A stretch of DNA of 64,000 bases, from positions 4,588,001-4,652,000 of the forward strand of contig NZ_CP037423.1 of NCBI RefSeq assembly GCF_007754155.1, read 5' to 3'. Shown here piece by piece: positions 34,709 to 47,619 of the stretch (the stretch's first letter is position 1; every line of letters starts with the position of its first letter). The stretch is from Stieleria neptunia (GTDB taxonomy: Bacteria; Planctomycetota; Planctomycetia; Pirellulales; Pirellulaceae). The notes beneath the pieces were generated by a model that was not told the DNA's origin, made no database searches, and worked only from the letters and a program-made list of their open reading frames with translations. The position numbers and the translations under genes are program-made.

Positions 34709-35880
34709 ACCAGCGAGAACGAGTATTAGCGATCTTGGTCGGCGGACTGTTTGTCCTCGGGCTCGGCCAATGGGGATTCACAAAATACAAAACCGCCATC
34801 AAACAGCGGCGTACCCAATACGAGTCGCTTCAAGAACGACAGATTCAACTTTCCGAACAACGCAATCAAGGTGCACTGGCCGACCGCCAGATGGGCGAAT
34901 ACCTGGTGCGGTCGGTTTCCAGCGACGTCGAGCGTGCCCGCAGCGACTACCAAAGTTGGCTGTTTGATGTCGTGGAAAACCACAACATCCAAGACGCCAA
35001 GATCGACAGCGGGCGGACGAGTCCCGTCGGCGATCTGTATCAACAAATGACGTTTCTGCTGACGGGGCGTGCCGAAGTGGAAAACATTTTTGAGTTCATG
35101 CACGAGATCCAATCCAAAGACTATTTGCATCGGATCCGCGAGTTTGATCTCAAACCGTCCAAGACCGAATCGGGGTTCACGATCAGCATGACCATCGAAG
35201 TGGCTTCGCTGAGAAACGCTCCCGTCGACGCCAACGCGCCGGACACCAACGCCTGGCGCGTGGATCCGGATTCGCTGGCCTACAGCGATCCGATCTTGAA
35301 TCGCAACCTGTTCGAGCCGCCCAACCGGGCGCCTTCCTACGGCGGCAGCGACACAATTGAAGTGACCAAGGGACGCAGCGAAGCCGTTTCGCTGGTGTTC
35401 AAGGACGCCGAGCAACACCGGCTGTCCTATGAATTGGTCGATCCGCCTGAGAACGTTTCGATTGACGATCGCAGCGGCACGTTGCGTGTCAGCAGCGACG
35501 AACTGACGGAGTTCGACGTGACGGTTCGTGTCACCGATCAAGGTTACCCGAAACGGGTCGTCGAAGAAACGTTGCTGGTCAAGGTCGTCGATCCGCCTCC
35601 ACCGCCGCCGCCTGAAAAGCCGCCGTTGGAGTTTGATGATGCCAAGCAGACGTATCTGACCGGATTGGTGCAGGGTGCCGAAGATTGGACGGCCTGGATG
35701 AACGTCCGAACGCGCGGCAAGACGCTGAAGCTGCGTGTCGGCGACGAATTTGAAATCGGCAGCGTGCGTGGAGTCGTCGAATCGATCGATGCAGACAGCG
35801 TGAAGATCAAAATCGGCGAAAAAACCATCGCGCTGACCAGCGGCGGAACACTCAAATCCGCCGTCGATTCGGTGGAGTGA
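34705..35880 (+). CDS. PilO/GspM-like secretion protein with a cadherin-like insert
   Basis: A 391-residue protein with one N-terminal membrane helix (VLAILVGGLFVLGLGQWGF), a coiled-coil stretch (YESLQERQIQLSEQRNQGAL) and a ferredoxin-like periplasmic domain of PilO/GspM type (IQDAKIDSGRTSPV ... FLLTGRAEVENIFEFMHEIQ). Unusually, a cadherin/He_PIG-like beta segment follows (SYELVDPPENVSIDDRSG, LRVSSDELTEFDVTVRVTDQ). A proline hinge (PPPPPPEKPP) and a C-terminal domain with GDEFEIGSVRGVVESIDAD, resembling PilP/GspC-type beta folds, complete the chain. It is the last gene of the operon. Confidence 0.75.
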   Translation: MNQRERVLAILVGGLFVLGLGQWGFTKYKTAIKQRRTQYESLQERQIQLSEQRNQGALADRQMGEYLVRSVSSDVERARSDYQSWLFDVVENHNIQDAKIDSGRTSPVGDLYQQMTFLLTGRAEVENIFEFMHEIQSKDYLHRIREFDLKPSKTESGFTISMTIEVASLRNAPVDANAPDTNAWRVDPDSLAYSDPILNRNLFEPPNRAPSYGGSDTIEVTKGRSEAVSLVFKDAEQHRLSYELVDPPENVSIDDRSGTLRVSSDELTEFDVTVRVTDQGYPKRVVEETLLVKVVDPPPPPPPEKPPLEFDDAKQTYLTGLVQGAEDWTAWMNVRTRGKTLKLRVGDEFEIGSVRGVVESIDADSVKIKIGEKTIALTSGGTLKSAVDSVE

Positions 35881-35985
35881 TCCCTGGTGGGCAACGCTTC
35901 CGGCCTGTCACGTGCTGCGGTGAACCACGAGCCCCTTGTGTTCTTGACGGATCGACCGCAACCGAATTTCGAAATCAGCAATGAA

Positions 35986-36924
35986 TCAATAAGCCCTTCC
36001 TGCCGTGATTCCGTCTGCTGATTGATTGTCGATTGGTTCGAGCACCCATCTTTTGTTGAACCAAAAGTATTGTTCCGGATTGGCGCGGATCGCCGCCTCC
36101 AACGGCGGAATCGTTGCTCGCATGATGCGTTCCGCGTCGGCATTGCGGTCCATTTTTCGATTCGGCATGATCGACGCTTTGAAATGCAGTTGCAGACGGC
36201 CGCCGGCTGGTCGAGTTGTATAGGCGGGAAGGACCGGGCATCCGGCGACATGTGCCATCAGCCCTAATCCGCGGGCCAGGTCGGCGGTATGGCCGAGGAA
36301 CGGAACCTTCAAGTCGTTTTGACGGGAACGCAGGTCAACGAGGATCGCGATGATGTTGCCCTTTCGCAGCGACCGAATCGTTTTGCGAAACAGCATCGGA
36401 TCGTCGCGCTCGATGGTTTCGCTGCCGATGTGTCTGCGCATCGCGTTCAGGTGACGATTGAACAGCGGATTTTTTTGATTGCGGTAGATGAACGTCATCG
36501 GATAACCGAGCTGCTCCAGGGCGATGCCGGCCAAATCCCAATTGGCCAAGTGTGGAACCGCCAGGATACAACCGCGATCGAGCGCCACCGCACCGTCGAG
36601 TCGTCGACGATCGTCTTGATCGATCAGTGTGTTTTGTTCCACCCATTTTCGCGTGACTTTGGGGGTGCGCAAGATCTCGATCAGATGCCATACCAAATCG
36701 CGATAGGATTGTCGCGCGATCCGTGTAGCGTCGACTTCGGAGAGGTCGCGGAAGACCTGGCGGATCCTCTGCTCGGCCGCCAATCGTCGATTCCGACCGA
36801 TTTGAAAACCGACAGGCGCAACGACACTGCCCAACTTCAGAGCCGCGCTTTGGGGCAGCACGTTGACCAGATTGGACAAAAATTTTAGGGCGGCAAATTC
36901 CGCAAGGTGTCTTGGATGATGCAT
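35986..36924 (-). CDS. LpxL/HtrB-type lysophospholipid acyltransferase
   Basis: A 312-residue membrane-associated acyltransferase of the lipid A biosynthesis (LpxL/LpxM) family. The catalytic HX4D motif is visible in ILAVPHLANWDLAGIALEQL, with FIYRNQKNPLFNRHLNAMR and GNIIAILVDLRSRQNDLKVP downstream, then PAYTTRPAGGRLQLHFKAS. The start at 36924 (MHHPRHLAEFAALKFLSNL) is preceded by GGAG at suitable spacing; upstream in-frame starts lack a site. It would add acyl chains to lipid A or a related lipid. No other lpx gene is near. It converges on the secretion operon. Confidence 0.85.
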   Translation of the reverse strand: MHHPRHLAEFAALKFLSNLVNVLPQSAALKLGSVVAPVGFQIGRNRRLAAEQRIRQVFRDLSEVDATRIARQSYRDLVWHLIEILRTPKVTRKWVEQNTLIDQDDRRRLDGAVALDRGCILAVPHLANWDLAGIALEQLGYPMTFIYRNQKNPLFNRHLNAMRRHIGSETIERDDPMLFRKTIRSLRKGNIIAILVDLRSRQNDLKVPFLGHTADLARGLGLMAHVAGCPVLPAYTTRPAGGRLQLHFKASIMPNRKMDRNADAERIMRATIPPLEAAIRANPEQYFWFNKRWVLEPIDNQSADGITAGRAY

Positions 36925-37220
36925 CCGATTCTCCAACCCCCCTTGTTCCCCTTGTTTGTATGGGTTGTGCTGACAAATCATTGGATCTTCCGAAACAAAT
37001 GATCGACGGCATGTTCGCGTCGCAGCGACGCACACCCCGGCAATTCGCTCCGTTGGCGGTGGACCTGTGGGAACCCCGTCGTCACAAATGTCGGTGATGG
37101 CGCGCAACTCTCCTCAGCCCCGGCAGACTGTATCGCCAATGACTCGGCGGCGTCGCAAGGCGATTCTTCACCGGCCAGCAGGATTTCTCGGACAAGAATG
37201 TGCCCGGCTTGAATCAATAA

Positions 37221-37346
37221 GGTGGGTGAATCAATAAGGTGGGTGGCACCAATCGATGCTGAGAATAGTGGGTGGCACCAATCGATGCGGTCCCGCCTGC
37301 ACGGCTGAGTTTGGTGGGTGGCACCAATGGGCTGAGAATAGTGGGT
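37221..37346 (+). repeat. REP-like GTGGGTGGCACC repeat array, left block
   Basis: Several copies of GGTGGGTGGCACCAATCGATG or close variants occur at about 37238, 37269 and 37313, separated by GAGAATA, CCCGCCTGCACGGCTGAG and similar spacers. The block ends in GTGGGT at 37341-37346, directly against the first IS110 element. Confidence 0.85.
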
Positions 37347-37433
37347 AGTGTCTTGGAAACGGCGGCTCGACCTCGTGGTTCACGATTGAATTCGTTTTCA
37401 AGCTGGGTTTACGAGTGAGCCATGATTCGAAAA

Positions 37434-38563
<1,130 letters not shown>

Positions 38564-38890
38564 CCCTCGGGGCACCATTGACATCGATCCGACCTGGCAA
38601 AGTCCCACATGCATACGCGTCGCATCGGACGGCACTCACCCCCCTTCCTAGAACACGATGTTTGATGAGCCCCTTTCGCGTCGCCGTCACCTTGGCCTGC
38701 GCCAGCAGATGAGGCCGAGGTGACGGCGATGCGGAATGGGGCGGCCCATTTCGTTGAGTCCCGAACGAGCGTCTCGCGCCCATCACCAACACCCTGAGCT
38801 GAATCTCATCAACCAGAGCCAAAGATGTAAAACCAAGAAAAATTCTCGGCGAGCCATCACTCGCCATTGACAGGAACTAAGACAGCCGAT

Positions 38891-39225
38891 GGCACCAAGA
38901 ATAGTGGGTGGCACCAATCGATGCGGCAATGCGGCTACTGTTTTGCTAGCGAGCACGATCCCGCCTGCACGCCCGTGTTTGGTGGGTGGCACCAATCGGC
39001 TCGGCTGAGTTTGGTGGGTGGCACCAATCGATGCGGCACTAGCGAGCCCGGTCCCGCCTGCACGGATGAGTTTGGTGGGTGGCACCAATCGATGCGTGCC
39101 AATCGATGCGTGGGTGGCACCAATCGATGCGGCAATGCGGCTACTGTTTTGCTAGCGAGCACGATCCCGCCTGCACGCCCGTGTTTGGTGGGTGGCACCA
39201 ATCGGCTCGGCTGAGTTTGGTGGGT
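38891..39225 (+). repeat. REP-like GTGGGTGGCACC repeat array, middle block
   Basis: At least six copies of GTGGGTGGCACC lie between the two IS elements, with longer duplicated segments. The stretch from GTGGGTGGCACCAATCGATGC through GGCTACTGTTTTGCTAGC to CACCAATCGGCTCGGCTGAG occurs at about 38904-39018 and again at about 39111-39217. Fragments CTAGCGAGCACGATCCCGCC and CTAGCGAGCCCGGTCCCGCC recur as spacers. Confidence 0.85.
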
Positions 39226-39312
39226 AGTGTCTTGGAAACGGCGGCTCGACCTCGTGGTTCACGATTGAATTCGTTTTCAAGCTGGGTTTACGAGTGAGCC
39301 ATGATTCGAAAA

Positions 39313-40442
<1,130 letters not shown>

Positions 40443-40769
40443 CCCTCGGGGCACCATTGACATCGATCCGACCTGGCAAAGTCCCACATGCATACGCGTC
40501 GCATCGGACGGCACTCACCCCCCTTCCTAGAACACGATGTTTGATGAGCCCCTTTCGCGTCGCCGTCACCTTGGCCTGCGCCAGCAGATGAGGCCGAGGT
40601 GACGGCGATGCGGAATGGGGCGGCCCATTTCGTTGAGTCCCGAACGAGCGTCTCGCGCCCATCACCAACACCCTGAGCTGAATCTCATCAACCAGAGCCA
40701 AAGATGTAAAACCAAGAAAAATTCTCGGCGAGCCATCACTCGCCATTGACAGGAACTAAGACAGCCGAT

Positions 40770-41473
40770 GGCACCAATCGATGCGGCACTAGCGAGCCCG
40801 GTCCCGCCTGCACGGATGAGTTTGGTGGGTGGCACCAATCGATGCGTGCCAATCGATGCGTGGGTGGCACCAATCGATGCGGCAATGCTTCACCATCTTT
40901 AGTGCCACCGCTCTATTGTTTTGCTAGCGAGCCCGGTCCCGCCTGCACGGCTGAGTTTGGCGGGTGGCACCAATCGATGCTTTCCAATCGATGCTTTCCA
41001 ATCGATGCTTTCCAATCGATGCTTTCCAATCGATGCTTTCCAATCGATGCTTTCCAATCGATGCTTTCCAATCGATGCTTTCCAATCGATGCTTTCCAAT
41101 CGATGCTTTCCAATCGATGCTTTCCAATCGATGCTTTCCAATCGATGGGTGGTGGGTGGCACCAATCGATGCGGCACCAATCGATGCGGCAATGCGGCTA
41201 CTGTTTTGCTAGCGAGCACGATCCCGCCTGCACGCCTGTTTTTGGTGGGTGGCACCAATCGATGATTTCGTGGGTGGCACCAATCGATGCGGCACCAATC
41301 GATGCGGCAATGCGGCTACTGTTTTGCTAGCGAGCACGATCCCGCCTGCACGCCTGTTTTTGGTGGGTGGCACCAATCGATGATTTCGTGGGTGGCACAA
41401 TTCGATATCTGGTTTTGCTAGCGGCTCAGAATGGTGGGTGGCACCAATCGATGGCACCAATCGATGCGGCACC
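40770..41473 (+). repeat. REP-like repeat array, right block
   Basis: Continues the array after IS copy 2, with GTGGGTGGCACCAATCGATG copies at about 40826, 40861, 41154, 41244, 41272, 41363 and 41433. The longer spacer with CGGCTACTGTTTTGCTAGC recurs at about 41197 and 41315. A 12-unit tandem repeat is embedded (listed separately). The block ends near a family 1 repeat arm at 41499-41522. Confidence 0.85.
40981..41148 (+). repeat. Tandem repeat, 14 bp x 12
   Basis: Twelve consecutive units of TTTCCAATCGATGC; only the last differs, ending in G where it runs into GGTGGTGGGTGGCACC. Each unit contains the palindrome ATCGAT and repeats the AATCGATGC tail of the REP-like unit. Both strands stay open through it, but the resulting peptides are simple repeats and are not taken as genes. 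Confidence 0.95.
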
Positions 41474-41528
41474 TAGATACAGCTTGTCAATCTGCAAAGA
41501 CAGGCTGGAAGCCTATCCCACTGGGTAG

Positions 41529-43703
<2,175 letters not shown>

Positions 43704-43910
43704 AGTGCTGGAATTCGCTCGAAGTGGCCGGATGAGATTGGATGCCGAATAGTTTATCAGATCGTCGGGTCGAACTTGCCACTGGAATGGGCGGCAACTA
43801 TTCTCTTATGCAGTCTAGGCCGCCTCCCAACCGACTTTTCCGCCGTAAGATCACGCTTCGTTGCGACTTGCAGGCGTCTAAAATCCAATTCCATTCGGAG
43901 TAACTTTTCG

Positions 43911-45260
43911 ATGAAACTGAGCCAAGCTCGATTCATGATCGCGATTGCGATGAGCTGTCTCGTTGCAGTCGCCTCGCTGACCAAAGCAGGAAACTTCGGC
44001 GGTGGCGGCAATAACGTGGGTGGCGTTGCGATCGATCCAGCCGGCGTGGTTCGTTCGGCGACGGTCGAGGAAAACCAACAACTGCTCAACCTGCTTCGCA
44101 ACGTCGTCACGGCCCCGGCGGGTGAGTTGGCGGCTGCGACCGATCTGCGACTCGTGTCGCTGTCGGGTTTGCAAGACGCGATCATCGAGGTTCGTAAAAC
44201 GGGCGCGAGACTTCCCTCAGAGATCCGCTATTTGGCCGGCTTGACCGGCGTCGATTATGTGCTGGTCGACAAGGAAAACAACGACTTGATCCTGGCGGGA
44301 CCGGCCGAACCCTGGACCCTGTCCGAAACCGGCAGCGTCGTCGGCACGGAAACCGGCGCCGCGATTCTTCAGCTGGAAGACCTGGTCGTCGCACTTCGCA
44401 ATGTCGAAAACTCACGAGCCCAAGGCATCAGCTGTTCGATCGAACCGACGGCCGAAGGCCGGCAACGTTTGAACGCGTTTCTCGGTCGCATGAAACTCCG
44501 GCCCGGACAAAATCCCTCCGTCCTGGAAGCAGGGATGAAGCAGGCATTCGGTCCGCAGATGATCAAGTTGAACGGCATTCCCGCGACCAGCCGCTACGCC
44601 GCCATCCTTGTCGCCGCGGATTATCAAATGAAACGGCTGGCGATGGCGATCGAAGATTCACCCGTCAAAGGTCTTCCCAGCTATCTGCAACTCGCCCGTA
44701 ACACGTCTCATGCCGGCAGCATGAACCCTCGCTGGTGGATGGAATGCGAGTACGACAGCTTGACGCGCAACGAAGAAGGCACGGTCTGGAAATTGACCGG
44801 TCAAGGAATCCGGACGATGACTGAACAAGATGCGATCGCCGCCGACGGCACGGCAACCGGTGCCGGAAAGTCCGACAAGCTGGCGGAGAAATGGGCCACA
44901 TCGATGACCGAACGCTTTGAGCAGCTGGCCAAAGAAATGCCGGTCTTCGGAGACCTGCAAAACTTGATGGATCTGACGGTTGCTTCGACGCTGATCGTGC
45001 AGGAACAACTTGAAAATCGCGCGGGACTGGAGCTGGTCGTGTTCCGCGATCAGGAAATGCTGGAGATGCCGATGTTGGATGCTCCTCAAACCATCGCTCC
45101 GGAGTGCAGCTTCATCAAGGGACGCAGCGGCTGGGTCGTTACGGCTTCGGGTGGCGTCAGCATCAATGCCTTCCAGATTGTTCATGACCAGCAAGTCGAC
45201 ACCTCGCTGACTAACCAGATCGCCTCCTCTCGGACCAGCACTTGGTGGTGGAACAAGTAG
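43911..45260 (+). CDS. DUF1598-type secreted planctomycete protein
   Basis: A 449-residue exported protein with signal peptide MKLSQARFMIAIAMSCLVAVASLTKA. It has features of the planctomycete DUF1598 family: GGVAIDPAGVVRSATVEEN, DYVLVDKENNDLILAGPAEP, SCSIEPTAEGRQRLNAFLGR, IPATSRYAAILVAADYQMKR, RWWMECEYDSLTRNEEGTVW and a C-terminal Ser/Thr/Trp-rich end. The ATG at 43911 is chosen over upstream in-frame starts because it follows a GGAG site and starts the signal peptide. The function is unknown. It shares an intergenic region with the FHA/sigma54 activator, which could regulate it. Confidence 0.85.
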   Translation: MKLSQARFMIAIAMSCLVAVASLTKAGNFGGGGNNVGGVAIDPAGVVRSATVEENQQLLNLLRNVVTAPAGELAAATDLRLVSLSGLQDAIIEVRKTGARLPSEIRYLAGLTGVDYVLVDKENNDLILAGPAEPWTLSETGSVVGTETGAAILQLEDLVVALRNVENSRAQGISCSIEPTAEGRQRLNAFLGRMKLRPGQNPSVLEAGMKQAFGPQMIKLNGIPATSRYAAILVAADYQMKRLAMAIEDSPVKGLPSYLQLARNTSHAGSMNPRWWMECEYDSLTRNEEGTVWKLTGQGIRTMTEQDAIAADGTATGAGKSDKLAEKWATSMTERFEQLAKEMPVFGDLQNLMDLTVASTLIVQEQLENRAGLELVVFRDQEMLEMPMLDAPQTIAPECSFIKGRSGWVVTASGGVSINAFQIVHDQQVDTSLTNQIASSRTSTWWWNK

Positions 45261-45280
45261 GGCCTGCAGTGCATGCCTCC

Positions 45281-45302
45281 CGTCACGCACAGCGTGACCT
45301 AC
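45281..45302. repeat. Family 2 hairpin repeat between convergent genes
   Basis: CGTCACGCACAGCGTGACCTAC, a 7-bp stem with a three-base loop, sits in the 50-base gap between the converging DUF1598 gene and recG. It matches the copies at 19017-19066 and 24739-24760. Confidence 0.75.
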
Positions 45303-45310
45303 GGTGTCGG

Positions 45311-47482
45311 CTACGCCACGTCGCCCAGGTCCAATCGTTTGCCGTAGCGGCGCATCAATTGTTTCTTGAGCGCGTCCCATTTGGGATCCGACAATTCGGG
45401 ATCTTCGTCGATCGTCTGCTGCGCGATTTCGCGGGCGACATGCAGGATGTCGATGTCGTTCATGAGATCGGCAATCCGCAGCGGGGGCATGCCGCTTTGA
45501 CGGGCCCCAAACACGTCGCCGGGGCCGCGCAGTTTGAAATCGGCTTCGGCAAGTTCAAAACCGTCGCTGGTGCTTTCCAGCACCTTCAGTCGCTCGAATT
45601 CTTCGGGCGGTTGTTCGCCGTCGGTGAACAGGCAGACGTGACCGGCGTGTGAACCGCGCGAGACCCGCCCGCGGAGTTGGTGAAGTTGAGCTAATCCGAA
45701 TCGCTGGGCTCCCAGGATGGTCATCACGGTTGCGTTGGGCACATCGATTCCGACTTCGATCACCGTTGTGCTGACTAACACATCCGTCTCGCCGTCGGCA
45801 AAGGCCTCCATCACCGCGCGCTTCTGGTCACTGGAGAGTCGACCGTGTAGCAGACCGAGTTGATACTTCGCCAGGGTACCCGTGCGAAGGTCTTCGTAGA
45901 CGGTTTCGACCGACGACACATCTTCGTCGGCAGCCGATTCCTCGGCCAGCGGATCGGCATCGTCTTGCGTCGTTGTGGCCTGGGCGCTGACGCGGGGGGC
46001 GACGATGAAGGCTTGGCGACCTTCATCGAGTTGTTTTTTGACGAAGGCCCACCAGCGGTCACGCCACTGGTCGCGACCCAAGTAAGTGTTGACGCTGCCT
46101 CGTCCGGGCGGTTTGTCGTGCAGTGTCGTCAAGTCCACATCGCCGAAGATCGTCATGGCGACCGAGCGCGGAATCGGCGTCGCACTCATCACCAGGTAAT
46201 GCGGATCGACCCCGCCGCTGCGAAGTTGCACGCGCTGGCGGACGCCGAACTTGTGTTGTTCGTCGATCACGCACAGGCCCAGATTCTTGAATTCGATGCC
46301 GTACAACAGGGCTTGGGTGCCGACGAGTAGATCGAGTTCTCCGGATGCGGTTTGCTGAAGCGTTTCCCGCCGCTCCGCCGCGGTCAGCGAACCGCACAGT
46401 AGCCCGATGCGGACACGACTGTCGGCCAGCATCCGAGTCAGGGTTTGGAAATGTTGTCGGGCCAAGACTTCGGTGGGCGCCATCAAGACCGCTTGATGCG
46501 AATGGCCGACAGCCAGCATCATGGCGTAGATCGCGACGACGGTTTTACCGCTGCCCACGTCGCCTTGCAGCAATCGATTCATCGGAAACTGGCGTCCCAT
46601 GTCGCGACCGACGTCTTTGATCGCGGCTTTTTGGTCGCCCGTCAATTCAAACGGAAATCGATTCGTGATCCGGGCGTCCAGGATGGCCGAGGCGGGCAGT
46701 GGCGTGGACTTCAGATCCGTGGTCAGTTTGCGGCGCCGCATCGCCAACGCGAGTTGCATGACCAGCAATTCTTGAAAGACCAAACGGGTTCGTGCGGCCG
46801 TCAGATCACTTTGATCGGCGGGCCAATGGATGCTGCGGATGGCGGTGCGAATCTCCGGCAGCGGCAGCCGAAGGTCGATTGCGGCCTCGCGCAGCGCCGT
46901 GGTCGCCTGGTCGCGAAGGTCGACCGGTAAGACTTCGGTGAGGGTTTCGCACAGAGCGTTGATTGCCGCACTGACATAGTGCCGCATCTCGTTTTGTTTG
47001 ACGCCTTCGGTCAGCGGATAGATCGGCAGGATTCGCGGCTTTTTGATTTCCTCGTCGTCTTCCAGCAGCGTCACCTTGGGGTGCACAAATTCCCACCGCA
47101 ATCCGTTCAGCTTCGGTTCGCCGCTGATCATCACGCGGCGGTCGAAGGTGATTTGTTCGGCGCGAAACGGCTGGTTAAAAAAGACGATGCGTACCGCACC
47201 CGAATCATTTTGCACGACGGCGCCAAAGATTGACTTTCCGGGTGTCCGAGAGACGATTTCGGCGTCCACGATCGTGCCGACCAGCGAAGCGGATTGGCCC
47301 TCACGCAGTTGGTCGACCCGGGCGGGCGGCGCGGGGAATTCGTAGCCGCGCGGGAAACAGAACAGCAGATCACCGGCCGTTCGCAGACCGATTTTGGCAA
47401 GCTTTTCGGCGCGCAACGAGCCGATCCCGGGCAAGAACTGCGCCGGCGTCCCGAGAGTCGTTTCGGTCGAATTCTCCGTCAT
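45311..47482 (-). CDS. recG: ATP-dependent DNA helicase RecG
   Basis: Branch-migrating helicase that regresses stalled replication forks and processes Holliday junctions. The 723-residue protein has the N-terminal wedge/OB region (PAQFLPGIGSLRAEKLAKIG, ASLVGTIVDAEIVSRTPGKS) and helicase motifs Walker A GDVGSGKT at residues 307-314 and DEQH in VIDEQHKFGVRQR. SATPIPRSVAMTIFGD, TTVIEVGIDVPNATVM and QLRGRVSRG complete the core, with the typical C-terminal LRGPGDVFGARQSGMPPLRI. The start at 47482 is taken as the first ATG consistent with homology. The family 2 hairpin lies just past the stop. Confidence 0.95.
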   Translation of the reverse strand: MTENSTETTLGTPAQFLPGIGSLRAEKLAKIGLRTAGDLLFCFPRGYEFPAPPARVDQLREGQSASLVGTIVDAEIVSRTPGKSIFGAVVQNDSGAVRIVFFNQPFRAEQITFDRRVMISGEPKLNGLRWEFVHPKVTLLEDDEEIKKPRILPIYPLTEGVKQNEMRHYVSAAINALCETLTEVLPVDLRDQATTALREAAIDLRLPLPEIRTAIRSIHWPADQSDLTAARTRLVFQELLVMQLALAMRRRKLTTDLKSTPLPASAILDARITNRFPFELTGDQKAAIKDVGRDMGRQFPMNRLLQGDVGSGKTVVAIYAMMLAVGHSHQAVLMAPTEVLARQHFQTLTRMLADSRVRIGLLCGSLTAAERRETLQQTASGELDLLVGTQALLYGIEFKNLGLCVIDEQHKFGVRQRVQLRSGGVDPHYLVMSATPIPRSVAMTIFGDVDLTTLHDKPPGRGSVNTYLGRDQWRDRWWAFVKKQLDEGRQAFIVAPRVSAQATTTQDDADPLAEESAADEDVSSVETVYEDLRTGTLAKYQLGLLHGRLSSDQKRAVMEAFADGETDVLVSTTVIEVGIDVPNATVMTILGAQRFGLAQLHQLRGRVSRGSHAGHVCLFTDGEQPPEEFERLKVLESTSDGFELAEADFKLRGPGDVFGARQSGMPPLRIADLMNDIDILHVAREIAQQTIDEDPELSDPKWDALKKQLMRRYGKRLDLGDVA

Positions 47483-47548
47483 CGACCGCCGAGTATACCG
47501 AAGCGCCCCACGCCCATGAACCTCGAACCGCCCGCCCCCTTCCCTAAA

Positions 47549-47601
47549 TGGTGCCATCGGCCGTCTTAGTTCCTGTCAATGGCGAGTGATGGCTCGCCGA
47601 G
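47549..47601 (-). repeat. 53-bp sequence shared with the IS110 right end
   Basis: Read on the reverse strand, these 53 bases match 38845-38897 of IS110 copy 1 except for one G/A difference. They include the GGCGAG/CTCGCC hairpin, GACAGGAACTAAGAC and the GCCGAT-GGCACC junction. The similarity stops sharply at both sides. It lies between recG and the RAYT gene and may be a relic of an IS right end or a sequence both elements share. Confidence 0.8.
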
Positions 47602-47619
47602 GGCTCTCACTTCCCGATT

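Noticed and set aside
40746..41330. Forward and reverse frames through the 14-bp tandem repeat
   Set aside because: The peptides are simple translations of the repeat; a 14-bp unit cycles through frames and no start site is credible.
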